Part shown: piece by piece, positions 1 to 6,176 of the stretch
Numbering within the stretch: position 1 is the first letter of the stretch
How the letters are laid out: each line of letters begins with the position of its first letter
Source: Stenotrophomonas sp.
GTDB taxonomy: Bacteria; Pseudomonadota; Gammaproteobacteria; Xanthomonadales; Xanthomonadaceae
Direction of reading: 5' to 3'
Length of the DNA: 13,167 nucleotides
Assembly (NCBI GenBank): GCA_003248565.1
Contig: QFOV01000077.1
Location: 1 to 13,167, forward strand
The notes under the pieces: model-generated
What the model was told of the DNA's origin: nothing
Seen by the model: the letters and a program-made list of their open reading frames with translations, nothing else
Databases searched by the model: none
Translations under genes and position numbers: made by a program

Positions 1-2
1 CG

Positions 3-233
3 CTACTTGGCGGTATCGGTGCCACCAATCGCTGCATCCAGCTCGGCTTTCTGCGCCTTGCTGGCCTGCTCGGCCGCTGCAGCAGCAGCCTTGGCCTGGT
101 CCAGATCCTTCTTCATCGCATCACGCAATGCGGTGGCCTGCGGCTCAGGAGGGCGTTCGGTGTCCGGCGCTTGTGGCCTGCATGCTGCCAGCGCAAGCAG
201 CAACGGGACCATCAACAGGGAAAGACGCTTCAT
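3..233 (-). CDS. Small alanine-rich predicted lipoprotein
   Basis: Encodes about 76 residues. The N-terminus has a lipoprotein signal: MKR, a hydrophobic stretch of leucine, valine and alanine, then the lipobox L-A-A-C, with Cys18 as the predicted lipidated residue after signal peptidase II cleavage. The mature part is short, with a proline/glutamate-rich segment and then an alanine/lysine/glutamine-rich helix that could be a coiled coil. An in-frame ATG lies two codons upstream (end 239). I chose the inner ATG because a GGAG sequence sits 7 bases before it, whereas the outer ATG would have only 1 base of spacing. The gene is divergent from the dehydrogenase at 329. I do not recognise a family, and a function beyond a membrane-anchored small protein cannot be assigned. 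Confidence 0.75.
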   Translation of the reverse strand: MKRLSLLMVPLLLALAACRPQAPDTERPPEPQATALRDAMKKDLDQAKAAAAAAEQASKAQKAELDAAIGGTDTAK

Positions 234-328
234 CGGCATGCTCCGCTGGGCTCAGGCAGCTATCCTAGCCCCATCTTCCTGCAGCGTCCCTTCACGGACG
301 CCGCACCCTGCATTGATGAGGAAACAGC

Positions 329-1105
329 ATGAATCCGCAGCGTTGGCGCCTGGATGGGCAAACCGCCTTGGTCACCGGTGCCAGTGCCGGTATTGGCCTG
401 GCAATCGCACGTGAGTTGCTGGGTTTCGGTGCCGATGTGCTGATCGTCGGGCGTGATGCCGACGCACTTGAAACCGCGCGCGATGAACTGGCCGAAACCT
501 TCCCGGAGCGCGCCATCCACGCGCTCTCGGCCGACGTCAGCGATGACCAGGATCGGCAGGAAATCCTCGACTGGGTCGAAGACCACAGCGACGGCCTGAA
601 CATCCTGGTCAACAACGCCGGTGGCAACACCACCAAGGCGGCAACCGAGTATTCCGAAGACGAGTGGCGCGGGATCTTCGAGACCAACCTGTTCTCGGCA
701 TTCGAGCTATGCCGCTACGCGCACCCGTTGCTGACCCGGCACGCATCCTCGGCCATCGTCAATGTCGGCAGTGTTTCCGGCATCACCCATGTGCGCAGCG
801 GCGTGGTCTACGGCATGACCAAGGCGGCAATGCAGCAGATGACCCGCAACCTGGCCTGCGAGTGGGCCGAGGACGGTATCCGCGTCAACTCGGTTGCGCC
901 GTGGTACATCCGTACCCGCCGTACTTCCGGGCCGTTGTCCGATGCCGATTACTATGATGAAGTGATCGCGCGCACGCCGATGCGGCGCATCGGTGAGCCG
1001 GAAGAAGTGGCCGCTGCGGTGAGCTTCCTGTGCCTGCCGGCATCGAGCTATGTCACCGGTGAATGCATCGCGGTGGACGGCGGCTTCCTGCGCTACGGCT
1101 TCTGA
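329..1105 (+). CDS. SDR family oxidoreductase, tropinone reductase-like
   Basis: A 258-residue classical short-chain dehydrogenase/reductase, a soluble NAD(P)-dependent oxidoreductase. The Rossmann glycine motif TGASAGIG is at residues 16-23, Asp69 is in the cofactor loop, NNAG is at 95-98, and the catalytic tetrad is Asn120, Ser148, Tyr161 and Lys165 (Y-x-x-x-K). Gly41-Arg42 after the second strand suggests NADPH preference, which is an inference. The start region (RWRLDGQTALVTGAS) and the segment VAPWYIRT near residue 190 resemble the tropinone-reductase-like branch of the family rather than FabG. This indicates lineage only; the substrate is unknown. Length is normal and all key residues are present. 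The ATG is preceded by AGGA at about 6 bases. The 3' end overlaps the convergent DUF4124 gene by 13 bp. Confidence 0.9.
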   Translation: MNPQRWRLDGQTALVTGASAGIGLAIARELLGFGADVLIVGRDADALETARDELAETFPERAIHALSADVSDDQDRQEILDWVEDHSDGLNILVNNAGGNTTKAATEYSEDEWRGIFETNLFSAFELCRYAHPLLTRHASSAIVNVGSVSGITHVRSGVVYGMTKAAMQQMTRNLACEWAEDGIRVNSVAPWYIRTRRTSGPLSDADYYDEVIARTPMRRIGEPEEVAAAVSFLCLPASSYVTGECIAVDGGFLRYGF

Positions 1106-1719
1106 GTGTTGCAGTCGCTGCCAGCCAGCAGCGACTGCAGACGCTGATGTTTTTTCTGTAGCGCTTCGGCTTGGCTGGCCGCTGCAAAACGCCATTCCGA
1201 TTCGGCTTCGTTCACCCATTGCTGCCAGGTAACACAGCGCTGCGCTGGGTCGACCGCCGTGCAGGTATCGCGCATCACTTCGCAGGCATCACCTGCACCC
1301 GTATTTGGATTGCCGTCCAGGCCGGTGACCTGCATGGCCACGCAGCGTGACGGCGGCTCGCTGGTTTCGCTGAAGTAGTTCTGGCCTTCGCGCGTGCGGC
1401 ACTGGAACAGTTCGGGCAGCGGAACCGGTGGTGCGGTCACAACCGCGGCGGCCTTCGCAGGGGCGGCTGCCGCAGCAGCAGGAACGGGTGCCGCGATCAA
1501 TTGCGGTAGCGCTGCAGGCGGCGGGTTGGCAATCGGTGGCGGAGGTGGTCTGGTCTCCACTGCCTGCATGACTTTCTTGCTCTGCTGTTGCGTGCCTTTG
1601 GGGCAGGGCATGTTCTGCACGGTGAGCGCGCCGGCGGCATCAGTGCAGCGGTAGAACACGACCTCGCCGGCTTGCGCGCTGGCGCTGGCCAGAAGCAATA
1701 GCACGATCAGGCAACGCAT
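1093..1719 (-). CDS. Secreted DUF4124 domain-containing protein (second of tandem pair)
   Basis: About 208 residues. A signal peptide (MRCLIVLLLLASASAQA) probably ends near residue 17, so the product should be periplasmic or envelope-associated. A DUF4124-type module follows, with Y-R-C at 23-25, a D-x-x-G-x-L turn and P-C at 38-39. Next is a long proline/alanine linker including a run of five prolines. A second cysteine-bearing module then contains F-Q-C-R-T-R-E-G-Q-N-Y-F, and a helical C-terminus holds three further cysteines and a terminal D-C. A TTG codon five codons upstream (1734) is open, but ATG at 1719 has a strong GGAGGA ribosome site about 5 bases away. That ATG overlaps the upstream gene's stop as TGATG, suggesting translational coupling. 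The function of DUF4124 proteins is unknown to me. Confidence 0.85.
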   Translation of the reverse strand: MRCLIVLLLLASASAQAGEVVFYRCTDAAGALTVQNMPCPKGTQQQSKKVMQAVETRPPPPPIANPPPAALPQLIAAPVPAAAAAAPAKAAAVVTAPPVPLPELFQCRTREGQNYFSETSEPPSRCVAMQVTGLDGNPNTGAGDACEVMRDTCTAVDPAQRCVTWQQWVNEAESEWRFAAASQAEALQKKHQRLQSLLAGSDCNTQKP

Positions 1720-2387
1720 CAGGTTCCTCCGCAATCCTGTTCAAGGCGCGCGTCGATGCCGCGTTGCTCGCGCGTCAATTCCTGACGCTCACTCTGCAGT
1801 GCGCTGTTGTAGCGACGGATCAGTTCCCAGCGGCGATCGCGCAGGCGCGCGCAGACTTCCTGCGGTGGGAGGGCATGGCAGCTGTCGCGTACCAACACCG
1901 AACCCATCGGAACCGCGACACCTGCTCGCCACGGGATACCGCCTTCGCCGGGTGGGCGCGGCGGGCGTGGGCCACCGTGGCCGGGACCATGGGTTGGGTA
2001 GGCATAGCCCCAGGTCGGCATCCAGCGTGGATTGCCTTCGTTGTTGTCGCTGGTATAGCGCTCGCCTTCGGCGGTGACGCATTCGTACATCGGCTGTGGA
2101 GGCTGCACCGTGACCACCCGCACTTCGCGCTGGATGACTGGCGCGGTTGTGTGTGGGGCTGCTGTGGAGGCTTGTCGCGGTGGTGGATCCTTCGGCCGTG
2201 TCATGTCCAGCACCTGTTGCTGATGCGCCTTGGTGCAGGGCGCATCCTGCAGCGACACCGCGCCATTACTGCCAACACAGCGGTAGATGCGGACATTGTC
2301 CGCCGAGCTGGCGGGAGGCGGGTCAACCGCCAGGGCCACGACAGGCAACCAGACCAGGCAACCGAGCAGGGGCAGGCGAGCGCGCAT
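1719..2387 (-). CDS. Secreted DUF4124 domain-containing protein (first of tandem pair)
   Basis: 222 residues with an N-terminal signal peptide (MRARLPLLGCLVWLPVVALA), probably cleaved after residue 20. The DUF4124 module follows, with Y-R-C at 35-37, G-A-V-S-L-Q-D and P-C at 50-51. A proline-rich linker leads to a second module (Y-E-C-V-T-A-E-G-E-R-Y) and then a glycine/proline/tryptophan-rich stretch. The C-terminus has D-S-C, E-V-C, an arginine/glutamate-rich helix and a final D-C. The module order and cysteine placement parallel the downstream gene, so the two look like diverged tandem paralogues. No clear ribosome site precedes the ATG. The gene begins next to a repeat-dense spacer, so its promoter is not evident. 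Its role is unknown. Confidence 0.85.
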   Translation of the reverse strand: MRARLPLLGCLVWLPVVALAVDPPPASSADNVRIYRCVGSNGAVSLQDAPCTKAHQQQVLDMTRPKDPPPRQASTAAPHTTAPVIQREVRVVTVQPPQPMYECVTAEGERYTSDNNEGNPRWMPTWGYAYPTHGPGHGGPRPPRPPGEGGIPWRAGVAVPMGSVLVRDSCHALPPQEVCARLRDRRWELIRRYNSALQSERQELTREQRGIDARLEQDCGGT

Positions 2388-2421
2388 GCCGGCAGTGTGC
2401 CACGACGGCTTCGTTGTTGTT

Positions 2422-2446
2422 GTGGGAGCGGCGTAAGCCGCGAAGC
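2422..2446. repeat. REP-like palindrome with GTGGGAGC head
   Basis: GTGGGAGCGGCGTAAGCCGC is followed by GAAGC. The stem GCGGC (2428-2432) pairs with GCCGC (2437-2441) around a GTAA loop. The GT(A/G)GGAGC head with a short GC stem resembles repetitive extragenic palindromes common in pseudomonads and xanthomonads. Membership of a named family is inferred from memory of that pattern. Confidence 0.5.
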
Positions 2447-2473
2447 TGGCAATCTTGCCGGCCGCGTTCCTGT

Positions 2474-2542
2474 GTAGCGCCGAGCCATGCTCGGCTGAGG
2501 CGCTACCGGTGAAGCCCCTTGCCGAGCATGGCTCGGCACTAC
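2474..2542. repeat. Inverted pair of SMAG-type (GTAG) REP elements
   Basis: The first unit starts with GTAG at 2474 and contains GCCGAGC (2479-2485), CAT, GCTCGGC (2489-2495). The second is in the opposite direction: GCCGAGC (2521-2527), ATG, GCTCGGC (2531-2537), ending CTAC at 2542. Over 22 bases the two units differ at one position, so they can form individual 7-bp hairpins or one long hairpin. The first unit also has an outer GTAGCGCC (2474-2481) / GGCGCTAC (2499-2506) pairing. The GTAG head and the core match the SMAG repeats of Stenotrophomonas maltophilia. Inverted dimers of such elements often stabilise mRNA 3' ends or act as terminator-like structures; that role is an inference here. 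Confidence 0.8.
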
Positions 2543-2550
2543 GCCGTTGC

Positions 2551-2590
2551 CCCTCCCTTTGGCGAAGCCAAGGGGAGGGTTGGGGAGGGG
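2551..2590. repeat. Pyrimidine/purine hairpin followed by a G-quadruplex-type run
   Basis: CCCTCCCTTTGGC (2551-2563), loop GAA and GCCAAGGGGAGGG (2567-2579) form a 13-bp stem with one G-T wobble. Its 3' arm continues into GGGG-A-GGG-TT-GGGG-A-GGGG (2572-2590), which fits an intramolecular G-quadruplex pattern. The hairpin and the quadruplex share bases, so the two folds would compete. It lies 16 bp beyond the tsaC stop, with the G-rich strand being the tsaC template strand. There is no T-run, so it does not look like a standard terminator. Confidence 0.6.
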
Positions 2591-2606
2591 TTGGCTTTTC
2601 GGCTTT

Positions 2607-3167
2607 TCAGTCGCGCAGGACTGCGCCGGTAGCTGCCACGCGGATGCGGGTAGGTTGGGCCAGGCCGCCGGTGGCGCCATCCAGCAGGCCATCCAGCAAG
2701 GCCAGCAGGGCAGGGTCCAGCTGCTCACGGGAGCGCGCTGGCGGCTCGCCGGCGAGGTTGGCACTGGTCGATACCAGCGGGCCGCCCCAGGCATCGCACA
2801 GGGCCTGTACCAGTGGATGCGCAGTGACCCGCACGGCGATGCCGGTGTGTTCGCCGGTGATCCAGCGTGGGGCGCGTGGGCCGGCCGGCACGATCCAGGT
2901 GTTGGCGCCGGGCCAGCTGTCCAGCACTGCCTGCCGGCGGTCGTCTGCCAAGGCGTCCAACTGCACCCAGCCTTCCAACTGCGCCGGGCTGGCGGCGATC
3001 AGGATCATGCCTTTCTCGACCGGGCGCTGTTTCAGCGCCAGCAGTTTCATCACCGCGGTTTCGTTGGAAGGATCACAGCCCAGGCCCCAGACCGCTTCGG
3101 TCGGATAGGCGATCACGCCGCCGGCCTTGAGGGCGGGGACGACGTTGTGCAGGTCGAGTTCGAGCAT
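2607..3167 (-). CDS. tsaC: L-threonylcarbamoyladenylate synthase, TsaC/YrdC type
   Basis: 186 residues, a close match in length and layout to the short TsaC/YrdC form that lacks the extra Sua5 domain. The enzyme makes threonylcarbamoyl-AMP from threonine, bicarbonate and ATP, the first step of the t6A37 modification of ANN-decoding tRNAs in the cytoplasm. Recognisable blocks are YPTEAVWGLGCD (21-32), KQRP (46-49) followed by V-E-K-G-M-I-L-I-A, W-P-G near 85-87, R-W-I-T-G near 101-105, and STSAN (133-137) at the nucleotide site. The frame is open well upstream, but only the ATG at 3167 gives the family's N-terminus. A GTG three codons upstream is an alternative. The ribosome site is weak. It lies downstream of topA, with a 251-bp hairpin-bearing gap. 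Confidence 0.93.
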   Translation of the reverse strand: MLELDLHNVVPALKAGGVIAYPTEAVWGLGCDPSNETAVMKLLALKQRPVEKGMILIAASPAQLEGWVQLDALADDRRQAVLDSWPGANTWIVPAGPRAPRWITGEHTGIAVRVTAHPLVQALCDAWGGPLVSTSANLAGEPPARSREQLDPALLALLDGLLDGATGGLAQPTRIRVAATGAVLRD

Positions 3168-3230
3168 GGTCAGCACCGTTGGAGGGCCAGTGCGTTCGTT
3201 GGCGCTGGTCGGCGAAAGGACGCAAAGCAA

Positions 3231-3251
3231 AGGCCGCCCGGTGGGCGGCCT
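3231..3251 (-). terminator. GC hairpin with T-rich tail, possible terminator or tsaC leader structure
   Basis: Read on the minus strand: AGGCCGCCC, loop ACC, GGGCGGCCT, then TTGCTTTGCG. This is a 9-bp perfect stem with a T-rich but interrupted tail, about 170 bp past the topA stop and 64 bp before tsaC. It could terminate topA transcripts. A GATAAT sequence on the minus strand (3268-3273) just upstream could instead place the hairpin inside a tsaC leader. The sequence alone does not decide. Confidence 0.45.
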
Positions 3252-3351
3252 GCTGCGGGTGGTGCCGATTATCCGCTTGTTGGCGGGGGAGGGGATGGTT
3301 GGAAAGCGGAAGCTGCATTCAACCGGCTTCAGGAGCAAAGCCTACCCTTAT

Positions 3352-3409
3352 CCGTCCCCCGCCTACGCGGGGGCAGGCTCTTTGGACACCTTCTCCCGAA
3401 GGGAGAAGG
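3352..3409. repeat. Two adjacent intergenic hairpins 3' of topA
   Basis: The first is CCCCCGC (3356-3362), loop CTAC, GCGGGGG (3367-3373). The second is CCTTCTCCC (3389-3397), loop GAA, GGGAGAAGG (3401-3409), a perfect 9-bp stem ending 10 bp before the topA stop codon. The second has the same design, a pyrimidine arm with a GAA loop, as the hairpin at 2551-2579, which suggests a dispersed repeat class. Neither has a T-run on the minus strand. The rest of the 3168-3418 spacer, apart from the hairpin at 3231-3251, shows no gene. Confidence 0.5.
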
Positions 3410-3418
3410 AAGTGCTGG

Positions 3419-5905
3419 TCAGAACGGCGGTGCGTCGTCGGCGGTCGACTTCTTCACTGCCTTCTTGGCGACGGTTTTCTTGGTGGCCTTCTTCGCCGCG
3501 GTTTTTTTGGTCGCAGCCTTCTTGGCCGGAGCCTTCTTGGCGGCAGCCTTCTTCGGCGCGGTTTCCTTCTTGACCGTGGTCTTCTTGGCGGCCTTCTTGC
3601 CGAAGCCCTTGCGCACCGGCTTGCCGGTTTCGGCCATCAACTGCTCGACTTCAGCCAGGGTCAGCGAGGCCGGCTCGCGGTCCTTGGGGATCTTGCCGTT
3701 CATCTTGCCGTCGCTGATGTACGGACCGAAGCGACCGTTCAACACCTGGATGTCCGAGCCTTCGAACTCCTTGATGATGCGGTTGCGCGCGATCTCTTCC
3801 TTCTCTTCGATCAGGAACACGGCGCGGGCCAGGTCAATCTTGTACGGATCGTCTTCCTTGGTCAGCGAGGCATAGGTGCTGCCGCGCTTGGCGAACGGTC
3901 CGAAGCGGCCGATGCCGACGGTGACTTCCTCGCCATTGGCATCGGCGCCAAGCTTGCGCGGCATGTCGAACAGCTTCAGTGCTTCTTCCAGCGAGATCGA
4001 GTAGATGCTCTGGCCCGGCTGCAGTGAGGCGAACTTGGGCTTCTCTTCGTCTTCGACGGTGCCGATCTGCACCATCGGGCCGAAGCGGCCGATACGTGCG
4101 GTGACATCCTTGCCGCTGACCGGGTCCGGGCCGAGCACGCGCGCGCTGCCGGCGTCGGTGCGGTCCAGCGATTCGCTCTTGTCGGTGACCAGTTCCTTGA
4201 ACGGGCCCCAGAAGCGCTCCATCAGCGGCACCCACTCTTCCTCGCCGCGCGACACCGCATCCAGCTCGTCCTCGAGCTTGGCGGTGAAGTCGTAATCGAC
4301 GTACTGGGTGAAGTGACTGGACAGGAACTTGCTGACCGCGCGGCCGACGTCGGTCGGCTTGAAGCTGCGGCCTTCCATCTCGGTGTACTTGCGGAACAGC
4401 AAGGTCTGGATGATCGAGGCATAGGTGGACGGTCGGCCGATGCCGTATTCCTCAAGCGCCTTGACCAGTGCCGCTTCGGTGTAGCGCGGCGGCGGCTGGG
4501 TGAAGTGCTGGTCGGCGACGATGCGGTCCAGCGGCACGCGGTCGCCGGGCTTCATCAGCGGCAGCTTGCGGCCTTCGTCCTCGTCCTCGGCGCTCTTGCT
4601 GTCCTTGCCTTCCTCGTACACGGCGAGGAAGCCGGGCACCACCACGGTGGTGCCGCTGGCGCGGAACACGTGCTCGCTGCCGGCCGACAGGTCGACGCTG
4701 ACGGTGTTCAAGGTGGCCGGGATCATCTGGCAGGCGACGGCGCGCTTCCAGATCAGCTCGTACAGCTTGCGCTCGTCGTCGGTGAGGTACTTGCCCACCT
4801 GTGCCGGGGTGCGCAGCGCGGAGGTCGGGCGCACGGCTTCGTGGGCTTCCTGCGCGTTCTTGGATTTGGTGGTGTAGGTGTTGGGCTTGTCCGGCAGCGA
4901 ACTGATGCCGTAATCGCGGGCAATCACGTCGCGGATCTCGGCCAGCGCATCCTGCGACAGGCTCACCGAGTCGGTACGCATATACGTGATCAGGCCGACC
5001 GTGCCCTCATCGCCGATGTTCACGCCTTCATACAGCTTCTGCGCCACCTGCATGGTCTTGCGGGTGGTGAAGCCGAGCTTGCGCGAGGCTTCCTGCTGCA
5101 GCGTGGAGGTGGTGAACGGTGCGGCCGGGCGGCGCTTGCGCTCCTTGCTGGCGACGTCGGTGACGTGCAGCGAGCCCTGCGCGGCCTGCTGGATGCGCAG
5201 GCGTGCGGCCTCGGCGGTGTCGCCGTCGGTGACGGTGAACTGCTCGAACTTCTGCCCGTCCAGCTTGATCAGGCGCGCGTTGAAGTGCTGCGAAGGGTGC
5301 GCGCAGGCGGCCTCGATGCTCCAGTATTCGCGCGAGATGAAGGCTTCGATCTCTTCCTCGCGCTCGACGATCATGCGCAGGGCCGGGCTCTGCACGCGGC
5401 CGGCAGACAGGCCGCGCTGCACCTTGCGCCACAGCACCGGCGACAGGTTGAAGCCGACCAGGTAGTCCAGCGCGCGGCGTGCCTGCTGGGCATCGACCAG
5501 GTCCGAGGCGATTTCGCGCGGCTGGGCAATCGCCTCCTTGATCGCGCGCGGGGTGATTTCGGTGAACACCACGCGTTGCATCGGCTTGCCATCGGACAGG
5601 CCGCGCTGTTTCAGGATCTCGGCGATATGCCAGCTGATGGCCTCACCCTCGCGATCCGGGTCGGTCGCCAGCAGGATGTCATCGGCGCCCTTTGCGGCTT
5701 TTGCGATGGCTTCGACGTGCTTCTCGTTCTTCTCGATCAGGTCGTAACGCATGGCGAACCCGTTCTCGGGGTCGACCGCGCCTTCCTTGGGAACCAGGTC
5801 ACGCACATGCCCATACGAGGCCAGGACCGTGTAGTCCTTGCCGAGGTATTTATTGATCGTCTTGGCCTTGGCCGGTGATTCGACGATGAGCAGGTGCTTG
5901 GGCAT
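3419..5905 (-). CDS. topA: DNA topoisomerase I (type IA, omega protein)
   Basis: 828 residues. Relaxes negatively supercoiled DNA by a transient 5'-phosphotyrosine break, limiting hypernegative supercoiling behind RNA polymerase. The N-terminal TOPRIM domain carries Glu9 and TDPDREGEA, with Asp82, Asp84 and Glu86 positioned for Mg2+. LSAGRVQSPAL (166-176) and GLITYMRTDS (304-313) follow, the latter holding the catalytic Tyr308 and Arg310. C-terminal repeats of the form R-F-G-P recur three to four times (Topo_C_Rpt type). The last 60 or so residues are a lysine/alanine/threonine tail with AKK repeats, resembling histone H1-like tails. There are no cysteines in the C-terminal half, so the zinc ribbons of Escherichia coli TopA are absent. 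The start is ATG with the family's MPKHLLIVESPAKA opening; the ribosome site is weak. Confidence 0.97.
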   Translation of the reverse strand: MPKHLLIVESPAKAKTINKYLGKDYTVLASYGHVRDLVPKEGAVDPENGFAMRYDLIEKNEKHVEAIAKAAKGADDILLATDPDREGEAISWHIAEILKQRGLSDGKPMQRVVFTEITPRAIKEAIAQPREIASDLVDAQQARRALDYLVGFNLSPVLWRKVQRGLSAGRVQSPALRMIVEREEEIEAFISREYWSIEAACAHPSQHFNARLIKLDGQKFEQFTVTDGDTAEAARLRIQQAAQGSLHVTDVASKERKRRPAAPFTTSTLQQEASRKLGFTTRKTMQVAQKLYEGVNIGDEGTVGLITYMRTDSVSLSQDALAEIRDVIARDYGISSLPDKPNTYTTKSKNAQEAHEAVRPTSALRTPAQVGKYLTDDERKLYELIWKRAVACQMIPATLNTVSVDLSAGSEHVFRASGTTVVVPGFLAVYEEGKDSKSAEDEDEGRKLPLMKPGDRVPLDRIVADQHFTQPPPRYTEAALVKALEEYGIGRPSTYASIIQTLLFRKYTEMEGRSFKPTDVGRAVSKFLSSHFTQYVDYDFTAKLEDELDAVSRGEEEWVPLMERFWGPFKELVTDKSESLDRTDAGSARVLGPDPVSGKDVTARIGRFGPMVQIGTVEDEEKPKFASLQPGQSIYSISLEEALKLFDMPRKLGADANGEEVTVGIGRFGPFAKRGSTYASLTKEDDPYKIDLARAVFLIEEKEEIARNRIIKEFEGSDIQVLNGRFGPYISDGKMNGKIPKDREPASLTLAEVEQLMAETGKPVRKGFGKKAAKKTTVKKETAPKKAAAKKAPAKKAATKKTAAKKATKKTVAKKAVKKSTADDAPPF

Positions 5906-6001
5906 GTCAGTACATTCTTGGGGCGGAACGCCCGGTGGGGGCGCTAGGGTGGCTTAAACCGGGACGATAGTGAAGCCGATATTGGGGTTGTGCATAAGCC
6001 G

Positions 6002-6025
6002 ACGCCCGGGTTGCGGCCCGGGCGT
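6002..6025. terminator. GC-rich hairpin upstream of topA
   Basis: ACGCCCGGG (6002-6010), loop TTGCGG, CCCGGGCGT (6017-6025): a 9-bp perfect stem in the RDD-gene/topA spacer, flanked by partly complementary AAGC and GCTT. It lacks a clear T-run on either strand. It may be a terminator, or a structure in the topA leader if transcription starts upstream of it. Confidence 0.35.
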
Positions 6026-6045
6026 TCAGCTTGGTTCCTTATTAG

Positions 6046-6074
6046 AGGAATCATGCCGGAGGGGCCTGTGTCAA
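6046..6074 (-). promoter_or_regulatory. topA: Possible sigma-70 promoter for topA
   Basis: The minus strand carries a perfect consensus -35 hexamer TTGACA (6069-6074). At the normal 17-base spacing the -10 would be ATTCCT (6046-6051), a poor match. A better hexamer, TCTAAT (6041-6046), is 22 bases away, beyond usual spacing. The position between the preceding gene's likely terminator and topA makes a promoter reasonable, but the -10 is unresolved. Confidence 0.35.
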
Positions 6075-6148
6075 GCCGCCCCCGGTAATTTGTCAGTTGA
6101 AGGGTGCTGCCGCAACGCCGGGAAGCACCACCAGCCCGATCAGGCAAA

Positions 6149-6165
6149 GCCCTCTGGCGGAGGGC
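6149..6165 (-). terminator. Hairpin just after the GYF/RDD gene, probable operon terminator
   Basis: On the minus strand GCCCTC, loop CGCCA, GAGGGC is followed directly by TTTGCCTGAT, only 11 bp past the stop codon of the RDD gene. The stem is 6 bp with a short T tract. Its position fits termination of the dprA-smg-GYF genes before topA. Confidence 0.4.
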
Positions 6166-6176
6166 CGTCAGCGTGC

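Noticed and set aside
4313..5878. 521-codon open frame on the plus strand
   Set aside because: It lies wholly antisense to topA, whose motifs are complete. The translation is low-complexity and looks like nothing known, as expected for a GC-rich mirror frame.
5944..6147. Possible 67-residue gene between the RDD gene and topA (-)
   Set aside because: No ribosome site, no recognisable family, and it runs through the 6002-6025 hairpin and the TTGACA hexamer. It is better read as regulatory spacer.
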